Shown here one piece after another: positions 1 to 11,094 of a stretch of DNA of 64,000 nucleotides. A program made the position numbers and the translations under genes. This DNA is from Calliphora vicina (taxonomy: Eukaryota > Arthropoda > Insecta > Diptera > Calliphoridae): positions 165,770,726 through 165,834,725 of the forward strand of contig NC_088780.1 of the NCBI RefSeq assembly GCF_958450345.1. The letters are read 5' to 3'. How positions within the stretch are numbered: position 1 is the first letter of the stretch; every line of letters begins with the position of its first letter. The notes below the pieces were generated by a model. The model had not been told where the DNA came from. It made no database searches and worked only from the letters and a program-made list of their open reading frames with translations.

Positions 1-59
1 TATTTAGTTTGTTTTGCCAAATCCCCATTGCAAATGATAAAATTATGCTATCAAAATGG

Positions 60-790
60 GTGTTCCGTTTGGGCAACTTTCCACGCGCTTTGCTCTTTTT
101 ACGATCGTCATAATCGTCCCACTGAGAGGACTACTCTCAGGATGTTGGATAAATTTGAGTCCACTTGTTAAGTAAACAATGAATCAACAAACGTACGACG
201 AAACATCTCCGCTGTCCTTGAGAGTGTGCAGGATAATCCGAGGCAGTTGACTTCGCGTCGCCTTTCGGCCTTTCGCACACCCCAACTTGGAGATTTTTAA
301 TCGTTTTAGGCTTTCAGCCATACAAAATTAAACTGACCCAGGAGCTGAAGGTAAACAATCATAGACAACAATGTGTGTTCGTTGAAAGTGACCTGGAGCA
401 CTTACCCATTTTTTTAGAAATGGGTACTAGAACAAATAAACATTTTGATGTTCGGACGATACCAATCCACATGAGATTCACAAACGTCCAATGCATCCCG
501 GCATCATATTTCTTTGAGAACGATGTTGTAGGTCGATGATTATCATCTTATTTTGGCTTGAATTGGATGATATGAACATCAATGACATGTTTCAACAGGA
601 CGGTGCTACTTGTCACACATGTCATGCCACATGTCATGTCTCATACCACATAGCCAACTCACCGAGATCGTGCGATTTGACCCTGTTAGACTTTTTCTTG
701 TGGGGTTTTCTTAAGTCGCAGGTCTATGCGAAAAAGCCACATTCCGCGAAGCTGCGGCGGAATTTGCATAATGTTATATATCATATATAA
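60..790 (+). pseudogene. Decayed mariner/Tc1-type (DDE) transposase fossil
   Basis: A broken transposase reads along the plus strand in several frames. Near 300-350 the translation contains a QPYKIKLTQEL-like string, a linker motif of insect mariner-like transposases. Near 588-700 it has FQQDGAT, the surroundings of a catalytic Asp, followed by PRSCDLT-LDFFLWGF-KSQVYA, the usual C-terminal block with the last catalytic Asp. An in-frame CHTCHATCHV stretch after FQQDGAT looks like a local duplication. Frameshifts and stops exclude function. No terminal repeats are visible and the left side may continue beyond the window. It is a different lineage from the mauritiana-type mariners elsewhere in the window. 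Confidence 0.7.
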
Positions 791-924
791 AGGTCAAGCG
801 AATAACACATTTACAAAAAGTTCAAATTGTAAAGCAAAAAGTACGACATTTTTGGAAAATATTTTAAATTTTTTCATAGAATAGCCACCAAAATTTAGAA
901 AAAAAGGCTTTAATCTGTATAGTT

Positions 925-1503
925 TAAACCGTAAACCTCTGTCTGTTGAAATCAATTTTCTGAAGACCCCAGATATCTTCGGGATCCAAATCTTCAATAA
1001 TTCTGTCAGACATGCTTTCGAGAAATTTCATATTTAAAATCAGCAAAATCGTTCCACAAATGGCTGAGACATGGCTGGGTCAAAATCGGAAAACCCGATT
1101 TTTTTTCACCATAAAAAAACAAAAAAAAAATTAAAAATTAAAAAAATTTTAAAATGATAATGTCTGATTTTTCGACCTTTTTTATTATTAATTTTGTTTA
1201 TTTTTATTTAAGCTTGAGGTCACTTTTTTTATAAATAATTATATTTATTTATTTTCAATATTTCGCTACTCAAAGAGTAGCGAAATATTGAAAATAAATA
1301 AATATAATTATTTATAAAAAAAGTGACCTCAAGCTTAAATAAAAATAAACAAAATTAAAATTTTAAAATAACAATTCGAAAAAAAAAATTTACGAAAAAT
1401 GAAAAAACCACTTTGGAAAAAAAAATTTTTTGTTTAACTAAAAATATTTAAAATTTTTATTTTGAAGTATAATTTGGTGAAGATTCGGCACAGCCGACTA
1501 TAA
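925..1503 (+). mobile_element. TATACCC family A copy, 5'-truncated, carrying a palindrome
   Basis: From about 935 the sequence matches the other family A copies: the GTCTGTTGAAATCA segment, the TTCTGAAGACCCCAGATATC block, an A/T homopolymer tract, then TTCGGC-ACA-GCCGA near 1485. The 5' half is missing. The 3' subterminal GGTGAAGGGTATATAA is shortened to GGTGAA. A 171-bp palindrome (1188-1358) lies inside its A/T tract. No coding sequence is seen. Confidence 0.65.
1188..1358. repeat. 84-bp perfect inverted repeat, Penelope-like 3' end dimer
   Basis: Two 84-bp arms (1188-1271 and 1275-1358) are exact reverse complements separated by AAA. Read outward, each arm runs GAGTAGCGAAATATTG, then an AT-rich stretch, GTGACCTCAAGCTTAAAT and an A-rich end. 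The same order of blocks (TGTAGCGAAATATTG, then GACCTTAAGCATAAAT) occurs in the 3' part of the Penelope-like element at 57.16-57.24 kb. I infer a related, very short head-to-head dimer of a Penelope-like 3' end. A simple palindromic MITE is the alternative. Confidence 0.7.
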
Positions 1504-1518
1504 GTTTTGATTTATTTT

Positions 1519-2459
1519 TATACCCTTCACCATGAGTGGCAAGGGTATATATAAGTTTGTAATTTCCACATTTTTCATTTGCGACCCCGTAAAGTATATA
1601 TATACCCTAGGGGAAAAGGAACTAACACCAAACTTATCACGTGACAGTTCCAAAGTGGTAGGGACTGGTTCCAGTTCTAACACTTTACATGAAGGGGACC
1701 TGTCACTTTAACATGGGGATGTCCTAGGAGGGGGTTAATTGACACCTTTTTGACACTTTGTGACAGGTCTCTGAACTTACCTAAATGGACTATTCAATTT
1801 CGGTTAATACAAGACCTGTCTCATATATTGTCCCAAGTGAACAAGTCGCTGAACTAACCTAATATATATATTCTGGATCGTTATAGATAGCAGATTCGAT
1901 ATGGCCATGTCCGTCTGTGTGTTGAAATCAACTTTCCGAAGCCCCCAAATAACTTACATACACGATTCATACATCAATATCTTCGAAATTCTTCCGACTC
2001 GGTCGCTATTTAAAATCGAGAAAATCGGTCTACAAATGGCTGAGATATAAGGAAAAAACTAGGACAACCTCGATTTTTGACCTATATCTGGAATACTAAG
2101 TCATTAATATAGACAATATGGATATCTAATGATAGATATTTCAAAGACCTTTGCAACGACGTATATAAGACCATAGTAAGTACAAATCGGAAAAATATAT
2201 TTTTTAACCTGAATTTTTTTTCATAAATTTTTTTTTTTTTTTGTCATAAATTCTTTTTCCAAAAAAATTAATTAAAGAAATTTAAAAAAAAAAAATTTTG
2301 ACTTTTTTTAAAAAAAAATTGTTTAAAAAAATTTTAAAACATTAAACAAAAATTTTGATTTTGTTTAAATAAAAATATTAAAAAAAAAATATTTTTAAGT
2401 ATAATTGGTGAAGGGTATATAATATTCGGCACAGCCGAATATAGCTCTTTTACTTGTTT
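1519..2459 (+). mobile_element. TATACCC family A copy, both ends present
   Basis: Begins TATACCCTTCACCATGAG with the partner AAGGGTATATA about 15 bases on (5' hairpin). It ends GGTG-AAGGGTATATAA, the hairpin TTCGGC-ACA-GCCGAA, then TAGCTCTTTTACTTGTTT. Interior landmarks are AAAGTATATATA, TTCTGGATCG, ATGGCCATGTCCGTCTG and a long A/T tract. A block of about 258 bp (1605-1862) interrupts the usual ATATATATTCTGG stretch. There is no open reading frame, so the element is non-autonomous. How it mobilises is unknown; a Helitron-like route is only a guess. Confidence 0.75.
1605..1862. other. Insertion inside a family A copy, flanked by TATATATA
   Basis: The other family A copies read AAAGTATATATATTCTGG without a break. 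Here about 258 bp of less AT-rich sequence, beginning CCCTAGGGGAAAAGG and ending GAACTAACCTA, lies between two TATATATA stretches. It contains CCTGTCACTTTAACATGGGG and TGACACTTTGTGACAGG, a local imperfect inverted arrangement. No terminal inverted repeats or ORF were recognised. The TATATATA flanks could be a target duplication or just the preserved AT run. Confidence 0.45.
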
Positions 2460-4180
2460 ATAATAAACTAACCTTGATTAAAGTAAAAATGCAATTGTTT
2501 TGATTTTAAACTTATAAACATAAAACCGTGACTGAAAGAGTTAAAAGTGGATTTGGTATTTATATATTGACTGATCACAAGCATTCATCAAAGGCAACTA
2601 GAGGGAATAATTACAAAAGTTCTGAAACAAAAATGGAGTTTGCAGATTCTGCTTCTATACCAATCAATTCTCCGAAGAGTTTTTTTAAAGATTGGCTACT
2701 GATTTGAAAATGTTAAAAGTTTTGTAGTTATGGGTTAAGGCGTTATATAACATTTTAATTCTTATAGATTCAAATAAAGTTAAAAATGGTATTTTGGTGG
2801 TGACAATAGTTGCAGTTATTTCGGTAATGGTAGTCAAGAATTAGCTTATCGATAACGGTAGTTAACAAACATGGCATCGATTTATTAGTGCATGTTTTTG
2901 CATGTTTTTCCTTAAGAATTTTTTAGGACATATTTAAGAGTTTATAGGGCATATTTCGCCTTTTTAGTGCATATTTTGCTATTTTTTTATAATTTTTTTA
3001 GCATTAAGCCTTCTGATAGCCTATTCTACGTCTTAGAAATTACGGGCATTTAAAGTGTAAAAGTTTACGTTCAAGTCTACTTTACGTTTACTTTTCTCCC
3101 AGTGTTGCGTGTGGCATGTAGCGTATGTATGTTTTTCGGGCTATTTAACTAAACCAAATTTGTTTGATATGCCTGTTGGCTTGATTTAAACATTCTTAAA
3201 TTTCTTGGTATTTACATTATTATAAACATTTTTCTCTACTTTTTTTTGTCTGTATTTTATTTATTTGCTGGTATGTATTTTATTTTATTTGTAATTTTAT
3301 TTATTTGTGTTAATACGTGTTCATGTATGTCATACAAGTATTAAAGAACAACAAACACAGATTTTCAATAAATGTAAACTATTTGTATGGGACATATTGT
3401 ACATGTGTTTAAAACTAAAAGACAAAAACACAGTTTAAAGAAAACTAAATAAAAAAAAAATAACAATATCAAATAAATAAATACAACAACAATTTTACAT
3501 ACATTAAATTCTAGTCAATATACTTGACTGTATGTCCGTCCAACCGTCCGTCCATCTGTCTGTCCCTTTTTGCAAATTTATATTCTTATTTCAGCAGTAT
3601 TTGTTTGATTTTACGAGTTTAAGCCACCATTGACCATTGGGATGGCTCTGCGGCGGCAGCAGCAGCAACTGCGGGCCCCAATATTGTCCTGCTTAATTTC
3701 AGGTTGTAGTCGTTGTTGTCTTTTTTTTCGTTGTCAACATTTAAAGCATTTTGTAGTTCTTATTTCTTATTAAATCGCATATCAATTTCGATTCTTTTTT
3801 AGTTATAGCACAACAACTAAAACAACAGCATAGAGAAAGAGAGTTTGTTCGGTGTGTAGATTATGGTGTCCCCCAGCCCAGACCCAGTTTAAGAACAAGA
3901 CAGTCATCAGAATCACATTGTGGTTGTTGCTGTTTTATTTGGTAAATGTTTGTCGGCAAATTGTTATTTTTTTGTAGTTTTGTTTTTTGTTTTTTTTTTG
4001 GAATCGCATATGAGCATTAATGCGTACATATTTTTTTGGTTTGTGGTGTTCCAGAACTTGGGTGGCATTTTGAGTTTATTACTGCAAGTGTAACACATGG
4101 TGGCTCGCTCTACTACTTAATATTTTATTTAGCTATTTAGCAACAATGCCACTATCTTCAAAGGTCACAGAATAACTAGC
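2460..4180. other. AT-rich noncoding sequence with simple repeats
   Basis: No gene or complete element seen. 2888-2990 repeats GTGCATGTTTTTGCATG and GGCATATTT motifs. 3530-3575 is a CCGTCC/TGTCTG stretch, 3645-3685 a GCGGCGGCAGCAGCAGC run, and poly-T tracts occur around 3967-4000. The texture is that of fly introns or intergenic DNA. Confidence 0.5.
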
Positions 4181-4192
4181 TATAATTTGATG

Positions 4193-4815
4193 TCAATTGC
4201 AACGTTGAACATTTGAGTCAAATCGGATAATGTTAACCGGTGTCGCATCGGCTCTGAAGTTTTTTTTCAGCTTTTCGGTACAGGTTCCCTGTGATGGTTC
4301 CCTATATGGCTTTGGTGTCGATTCGTCTGGTTGGCCAGGCTTTACGTAAGATCTATTATCGTAATGGATCCATTTTTCATTGCAAGTAATGATTCGGTTC
4401 AAAAATAAATTTCAAGCAGCATTTCAGACATACAAAATCGTCTTTCAAGGTCTTTCAGCTTCAATTCGAATGGTACCAATTTACCCTGCTTTTGGATGAA
4501 TCCTGCAGCTTGCAAACGTTTGAGTAGCTACCAATTATTTTGCATGCTCTTGTTGAGTTTTGACAACAACCTTCATAGAGTAATTCCTCTAATTCTTGGT
4601 CTTCAAACTTTTTTGGCTGGCCTGGGCGATCTTTCACTTCCGTGTCAAAATCACCACTTCTGAACCGCACAAACCATCAAAACCTCGTTGAAACCGATGG
4701 ACCACATTCACCATAAGCTCCGGTTAGCAGTCAGTGTGCTTCAATGACACATGCCCTCTAAAAACAAAAACCGGATTCAAAAGCTACACCATCTATTGTA
4801 AATTCTGCATTTTTA
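4193..4815 (-). pseudogene. Mauritiana-type mariner transposase relic
   Basis: Minus-strand pieces match the transposase consensus seen across the window. 4670-4461 reads FRSGDFDTE-KDRPGQPKKFEDQELE, the DNA-binding half. 4402-4193 reads RIITCNEKWIHYDN then SYVKPGQP-ESTPKP. The first catalytic Asp of the TCDEKW block is Asn here. After STPKP the sequence jumps to the region before ITGNLYRT, so much of the catalytic core is deleted. The right end near 4785-4815 keeps the inner terminal repeat (ATCTATTGTAAATTCTGCAT); the outer part is lost. Not functional. Confidence 0.8.
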
Positions 4816-4859
4816 ATTTATCAAACTCATTAATTAACAACTCCAAAAGAGTATTTAAA

Positions 4860-5290
4860 AATGTTACTTGTGTTCAAGCAGCAGATAACGTTACCTCACA
4901 CTAAAATGACTCCATCGATCACTCAGTGATCGAATATTGTTGGGATTAGATTCTTTGGGGATCGTAGTTAATGGTTCATAAAATACTTTTCGAACATAAT
5001 CGATCGAAATTCAACATGGGCCGATAAGATCCAGACAACAAGATCGTGGAAGAAGCATAACTTGATGAATCTGTGCTCGGTTCCATTAAAACTGATAGTG
5101 ATCATGTTGCAGTTGTTGTTACCTTAGTGGGATCAATCATTAATATGCTCTTGGTGTTAGTCATGTTGTCTGTTTCTAAATAAGGTGAGGGAGACAAACA
5201 CGTCTACAGATCCACCTGATAATCTTAACTTTTTCCTCAATAAGAAGGGCACTTTAAAAATTCGTTGTCACTTTCCCTGCGGGCTTTAGA
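4860..5290. other. Unassigned, less AT-rich block, possibly dispersed repeat
   Basis: Contains a 19-bp palindrome (4915-4933: TCGATCACT-C-AGTGATCGA) and GTTACCTTAGTGGGATCAATC followed by AATAAGGTGAGGGAGACAAACACG. A similar order of blocks appears at 7135-7230 (GTTACCTTA, TAAGGTAACG, ATGTGGAGACAAAGACATC). This suggests two diverged copies of an unnamed repeat. No protein was recognised. Confidence 0.3.
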
Positions 5291-6740
5291 CAGTGTCATT
5301 TGTTTCCAATAACATTCAATTGTAGCCAACAATCGAAGTTTTTTTTGTTTTTGTCATGTATTGTTTTATTAAAAATTTGTTCAAACCAAAAAAAAAAAAA
5401 ACTTGCAACAAATTCACATCGGATGAGAGTGTTTTGGAATAACAAAATAACAAAAAAAAAACAAAAATCGAGTACATCACACTGAAATTTGTTGTTGTTG
5501 TTAGTGGTGGTGTTTAGAGTTTTAAGTTGATGTTACGAGAATATAAAAAATGTTGTTGCAAGTCCATTTTATATGCATTTACATTAAACATTATTATGAG
5601 TTTATGGTGCTGTTATTGTCGTGTATAAGTTGTTGTCGCCGCCGCCGCCACAGCTGATGTTTTTGTTGTTGTTGCTGTATTATTGTTGCTTGTCACCGAC
5701 ACCACAGCTTGCTTACTTGGCAGAATGATGCCAAAGAAACAAATAAAATAACAAAAATATATACTTGAATCCTTTGAGAGGCTTGTGTGTGGCAACAAAA
5801 CGTACTGTGGGCTGTTGCTGCCGCAGCAGCTTCTAGGTTGCTGTTGTTTCCTTTTTTTTCGTTGTTGTCCCCCATAATAATGAACAATGGCACTGTGGCG
5901 CAAATGCTCGGCATTGTCCAATTGTTTGTCCCCAATTCCAAGTAGTTCGACAATAATCTGTTAACGGACCACCGTACGCAAGTGATCTCAACAATTATAA
6001 TTGCGTGAAGTTAACGACAATAAATGTGCGACTATACAAACAGCAAAAAACAGAAATAATAATAAAAGAAAAAAAAACGAATTGAATGATAAAAAATCAG
6101 CAGATCACTTACTGGATGGACACTACACTTTCATTGTTGTATGTACGAGTGAGTACCTATACGAGTATTAAACGATGTACGAGGAGTGTGTGCGCGCGGC
6201 TGCTTTAGTGCTGAAGTTACAGATTTTGCAGATTTCGCTGATAACTTTGAAGTTTTATTCAATGTGCTGGGATGTTAGTGCCAGATTTGTCGCTTTTTCA
6301 TGTAGGGCTTTTTTTCATGTTCCAGAGCATTTCGATTTAAAAAAAAAAAGAAAACTTTTTTTTGAGCCATAATTTTTTTTTTTGTTGGATTTCGTTTTAA
6401 ATTTTGACGACAAATAAAGCAACCTAAAAGGCATTTTGTTGGAATTATTGTTAACAAGAAATATAACACACATGCTTAAGATGAACTACAACAACTACAG
6501 CAAGAGCGTTTGCAAAACATGATGAGAAGTCAGAACGTTAAAGATTGAATTCGATTGGAAGCTGAAGATAGAATGAATGATTTTTTTAAAATTATAGATT
6601 TATATATAGGTTCACGTTTAGTACAGCGACTTTTTGAATTGAGAAATAACTTTGGTCAACGACACATAAACCAGAAATCCGAAGCAGTAGTTCTCTCGAA
6701 CTCTTCAAATATCGTTGAATATCGTTACCTTAGTTGAAAT
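5290..6740. other. Noncoding island with trinucleotide runs
   Basis: CAA/GTT and GCC repeats (5637-5690 and 5810-5875) create low-complexity reading frames on the minus strand that I do not accept as genes. 6144-6180 holds three TACGAG-type motifs. No element boundaries seen. Confidence 0.4.
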
Positions 6741-7540
6741 CAAGAAAAGTAATGATTAATATTTACTGATCAAGCAATAAAAAGTATATTGTGGTACATT
6801 TTAGTAATAATAATTCTGAATGTTTTATATAGGATTGCAGTCAAAACTTCTTTACTATTTTTATATTCTAATTCAAATCTGGCTATTTAAAGATGAAGTC
6901 AGGCAGTTTCAGCCGATAAGACTTTCGTTGCAGTCGATCCAAGCTGCTTTTAGGTGGTAAAATCATTTTCAACAACAATCGACCGAAATGCAACGCCCAG
7001 ATATTTTTGCAGTGGATCCTGGAAGATGAAGATTTTCCCGACACTGTGATTTGTTCACTGAGAACTCTAAGTCTCAGAATTAAACTTCATTATTTAATTA
7101 TTGCTAGAGTTGATTTCTTAAAAGATAGTGATAGTCGTTACCTTATGAATGCAAGCCTAAACTAAGGTAACGTTGGTTAGCCGTTGTCTATTTTTGATTA
7201 ATATGTGGAGACAAAGACATCTATAGACCCATACTCTTTTGAAAATCTCCAAAACTATGCTACCTCTCAGTGAGATTCCTGCCCCTATCCTGGATATTTA
7301 GAACAAATGGATATTCAAGGATCTTGTAAAAGCTTCCCTCCCTAAATCCAAACTCTAAATATGATGTACTAAATTCTTATTCCATAGATATGACAACGGG
7401 TTTTCCATTAAAAAATTGACAACTTTGTTAATGTAAAGACAAAATTTTCATTATGGTGAAGTGTACGAACGAAAAACGTTCCGAAAACCAAAATTCGCCA
7501 ATTTTTTATCGCAATCATCCCAAATAGAATTGTGATTTAG
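6740..7540. other. Unassigned noncoding sequence
   Basis: AT-rich with several GTTACCTTA or TAAGGTAACG motifs (6723, 7138, 7165), which also occur in the block at 4.9-5.2 kb. No coding potential or terminal repeats recognised. Confidence 0.3.
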
Positions 7541-7668
7541 GGGTTTGCAAAAGAATTTCGGTTGAAGCAACCAAACTTTTGTTAACTCTTCTAAAGTTTT
7601 GTAATCACAACTGTAAAATTTGGTAACTAAGATGGAATCATTCGCTATCACGAATCTGTTTCTCTGTG
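7540..7668 (-). mobile_element. CACAGAG MITE, half copy
   Basis: The right end reads CACGAATCTG-TTTCTCTGTG followed by TA. Inward it matches the reverse complement of the full MITEs: ACAACTGTAAAATTTGGTAA, then TTTTGTTAACTCTTCTAAAG, then GGTTGAAGCAACC. It stops near 7540, so the other terminal repeat is missing. Non-coding. Confidence 0.75.
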
Positions 7669-7813
7669 TATGACAACGATCTCCACCTTTCCGAAAATGT
7701 CATCCAAATATAGGCTATAAATTATGGCTATAAAAATAGACCAGTACCAGGGATATCAGTTATTGATTCCTAGATAAACTGTATATGAAATCCTGGAAAT
7801 AGGGACATTGATG

Positions 7814-8044
7814 CACAGAGAAAACAGATTAGTGATAGCAACCAAATTTGTTGCCAATCGAATTATTCTACATTAGTGACCGGATTTTACAGTTCTGGCA
7901 ACCAAATTTTAGAAAGGGTAACAAAAGTTTGGTTGCTTCAAGTGAAATTCTTCTTTGTAAACTGACTTTCTGTTAATACAACCGAAAAATTCTATGTGTG
8001 CAACCGAATCATTCGATTGCTACTATGAATCTGTTTTCTCTGTG
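7814..8044 (+). mobile_element. CACAGAG MITE, complete copy
   Basis: Starts CACAGAGAAAACAGATTAG and ends ATGAATCTGTTTTCTCTGTG, giving inverted terminal repeats of about 20 bp that extend imperfectly inward (GATAGCAACC against GATTGCTACT). Interior: TTTGTTGCCAATCGAAT, GGTTGCTTCAAGTGAAATTC and TCTATGTGTGCAACCGAATC. Length 231 bp, no ORF. Unlike the copy at 62.2 kb, the flanks (GATG and AGAA) show no clean TA duplication. Confidence 0.85.
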
Positions 8045-8400
8045 AGAATGATGGAAGAAAGGACCCACATGAATGGAGACGTAGATTCCACATAAGGAAC
8101 TTTATAACGCACATTACTAGCTACTGGCCTCTAGGAGTACACGCTCAAAGTCGACTCATTTAAAACAAGAGGAGACAGTTGTATCTCTTCTCGGCTATTG
8201 TACTACATTTGGTGACTGAGGTAAAAAACCATTTGTCTCTAAGCGAGATTTAGGTCGAATCCAAACCTTCAATAAAGTTAGAAGGAACGTAAGAAAGGAC
8301 AAATGGTGCGATAAGCTCTGGGTATAACAACGAGATACCGACAAACCCACTTTGAATGTTCTCCAACTTTATAAACTCTTTATTAATTTCAGACATATCT
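8045..8400 (+). pseudogene. Jockey-type LINE ORF2 C-terminal relic
   Basis: One plus frame reads ITSYWPLGVHAQSRL, close to the TGHWPLGVHA block before the zinc-knuckle domain of jockey-group ORF2 proteins. A shifted frame continues through LYYIW/TTFGD to KKPFVSKRDLGRIQTFNKV. The knuckle cysteines are mostly lost. The MITE at 7814-8044 may sit inside this LINE, because coding-like sequence resumes right after it. Degraded and frameshifted; family placement is tentative. Confidence 0.45.
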
Positions 8401-9820
8401 TTAGGTAATTGGCATAACATAGCTGGTCATAAGTAGCTATGATGCAATAATTATTTTAATTTCTTTTCGAATACTTCGAATGACAAATTGTCAACAGAAG
8501 GATATTGTTCTTTGTAGACTCTGTAAAGAAGTCCCTTTTAACCGCAATATCAACATGTTGCTGTATTTATTATACTTAAAGCTTTTTGTTGCTGTTGACT
8601 TAGTTATTGTTGTTGTTTTTGTTGCTGTTTAAAGTTTAAAAACTTTGTTTAAAACAATGAAATTACAAAGTGAAAATATTTACGAGCCCATCAAGTGCTA
8701 AGTATCGCATTACAACAACTCTGATGCTGTTCGATGAGTTGTCATGTCATGTTTTGTTTGAAAGTTTTGTAGTTTTTTTCTTCGTTCTTTTGTTGTTGTA
8801 TGTTTTGAATGTTGGTCGTTTTGGAGCATTTTGTTGGGCTTGGTTTCAGCATAAGAAATGTAAAATAATAATGAAAACACACCAAGCAACCTGATGATGA
8901 TTATGGTCATTGCTAAAGCTGTGGATGCTGACTAGTTGGTTGGAGAGTTGGTTAAATGTGTCGTTTGTTTTTTTTTTTTTTTTTTTTGGAAAATGTTATA
9001 TTATGGAATGTTTTCTATAAATACTTGTAATAAAAACAACAAATAAACTATCCAATCCAGACACAAACTTACAACAACACAACATAACCACTAACAAACA
9101 AATAAACAAACTATTAAATAGAAATGGAAAAAATATTTAGATCAGTTAACACGAGGAAAACATGACATTTTACATGACACTAACACAAATAAAACATTTA
9201 TTTTACACAATTGTAATTTTGTTGTAACTAAAACGCCATTGAAAGACAATCGCACTAACTCTCTTACATACATGGAAAAGAAAAGGTGACCAGGAGGTAG
9301 GTATTTTATATTATTTTAATTTATAATCTAAATCTTAAGCTTAGATGCCAACGATGGGTTTATAAATTGCTTGATTTAGTTATGTTATGTATTGAATTTC
9401 AATACGAGTTTAATGATTTTATTTGGAAGTGACTGAATTTTATTTCACAAAAAAAGTTTTGATTTGAACTCAAATTTTGTGGCTGAAATTCATAGGAATA
9501 TTTGAATGGTTAATAAAGTGTGTGTAAAATGTGTGGTTTAATTAAGGAGTTTTAAATGGAAATAGTTTAATTTTATTGTGATTATTTGTGGGTTTCTTTT
9601 TTTATTTTATTATTTAATTAGTATATCTTTAAGTGAAACGATTTAATGTGGGTATAGGAACATTTTACTGGAAACAGGAAACATTAACATAGTTTTGTTT
9701 AAGATGCAGCAAATTTTAGTAAATATTTCAATAGGCAGTTAATATATTTCCAGTTATAGTGGTCATTTAAAGAGGAGAAATTATGTTATAACTGAATACC
9801 GTTATAATACATTTCAGAAA
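8400..9820. other. Noncoding island
   Basis: AT-rich sequence with CAA/GTT repeats (8590-8640), a long T homopolymer at about 8966-8988 and a CAACACAACATAACC stretch at 9070-9090. No gene or element recognised. Confidence 0.45.
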
Positions 9821-10400
9821 TGTCATTGTGCATATACTCTCACTCTGACATATGTTTAATGTCGTGTTGATCATTATTGAAAATCCATAAAGTACCATTA
9901 CACTATGTGTCCAAAAGCCAAAATTGCGGCAACAATTATTTCCAAAGGATCTAACATCATAAAACTTTGTGTAGAGACCCCTCTTTTCTGATAACCCCAC
10001 CTCCCACCAACTCACCAAACATTTTCAAAAAAGATTTCAATTTATATTCTCATAGCACTTTCCACAAATACCATTTTAAAAAAGTTGCCATTAACTCCCA
10101 CCTCCTCAATTTTCTTCTAAAACCCCGTCGACTCATCAACAATTTTCCAAAAAAATTAATTTATATGTTCATAACATTTTCTACAAATAGCACTTCTTCG
10201 TTTGTTTGGCGTTTTCTTGGGGAATTGAACCGTAAAATTTTTTTTTCAAAAAGCGAAAGTTGAACATCTGAATTTTTGCCGCAAAAATTGGAAATGGGCA
10301 CATAGTGCATTATGAAAACTCAAAAGTACCAATCAATAAATCCCATTTGTAGGTTCCTTCTTCACATATGATCTCAAGTGCCTGATTTTAATATTCTATA
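9820..10400. repeat. Weak two-copy repeat in noncoding sequence
   Basis: Two similar blocks about 125 bp apart. One is around 9995-10070 (CCCC-ACCTCCCACCAACTCACC, TTTATATTCTCATAGCAC, TTTCCACAAATACCA). The other is around 10122-10195 (CCCCGTCGACTCATC, TTTATATGTTCATAACA, TTTCTACAAATAGCA). No coding evidence. A TE fragment is possible. Confidence 0.35.
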
Positions 10401-10402
10401 TA

Positions 10403-11090
10403 CGAGGGCGGGTCAACAAGTCCGTGACTTTTTGAATTTCCAACTTAACTGAAAGGGCTCCTCTCATCAGGCATCTGTCAGTTGATTCCTGTCAAAATTT
10501 GAATAAGATGAGTCATTTATTTTGTATTTGACAGCCATTGATAGCTGACTTGAGAAAAAAATGGAAAAAAGTGAATTTCATCTGCTCATTAAGCATTATT
10601 TTTTGCGGAAAACACCATCACTCAAATAAAGGCTAAGCAAGCTGAGCCATCGATTTCAATGGTAAAAAAGAAGTTTACTGAATTTCGTTGTGGCCGTATT
10701 CGGCCGGAAGATGCCGAACGTTCTGTGAGGTCTCTACACAGAGAAAACAGATTCGTGAAAGCAACCGAATTTGTTGCTAATCTAATGATTTAACCTTAGT
10801 GACCGAATTTTACAGTTGTGGTTACAAAACTTTAGAAGAGTTAACAAAAGTTTGGTTGCTTCAAATGAAATTCTTCTTTATCAACTGACTTTCTGTTGAT
10901 GGAACCGAAAAATTCTATGAGTGCAACCGAATCATTCGATTGGCAACAAATTCGGTTGCTACTACGAATCTGTTTTTTCGAAATAATTGATAAAATTTAT
11001 GATGTATTGGCCAATGTGTTAAAAGTGCGATAAATTGTGGAAACCATAGGCAACTGACATTGCTCAGTTGTTCAATTTTGAATGTTCACT
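10403..11090 (+). pseudogene. Irritans-type mariner relic, split by a MITE
   Basis: Starts after TA with CGAGGGCGGGTCAACAAGTCC, a plausible terminal repeat. A leader of about 155 bp follows, then ATG near 10561. The translation MEKSEFHLLIKHYFL is close to the MEKKEFRVLIKHCFL start of irritans/Himar-type transposases. Further on, frame-shifted, come VKKKF-TEFRCGR and EDAERSVR. After the MITE (10737-10979) the frame resumes EIIDKIYDVLANVLKVR, again as in that family. The catalytic part is absent: it runs into a mauritiana-type mariner of opposite orientation at about 11095. Non-functional. Confidence 0.75.
10737..10979 (+). mobile_element. CACAGAG MITE inside the irritans-type mariner
   Basis: Left end CACAGAGAAAACAGATTCG preceded by TA. 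The right end reads TACGAATCTGTTTTTTCG, with the last bases mutated. The interior matches the other copies (ACCGAATTTTACAGTTGTGG, CTTCAAATGAAATTCTTC). It interrupts the mariner reading frame between the GR-EDAERS and EIIDKI blocks, so it inserted after that mariner. Confidence 0.85.
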
Positions 11091-11094
11091 TGGG

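Noticed and set aside
4915..4933. 19-bp palindrome TCGATCACT-C-AGTGATCGA
   Set aside because: Short and isolated, with no partner element or repeated occurrence; could be chance in this composition.
5613..5953. 102- and 86-codon frames with Ala, Thr and Gln runs
   Set aside because: Produced by GCC and GTT repeats; the two frames overlap in different phases.
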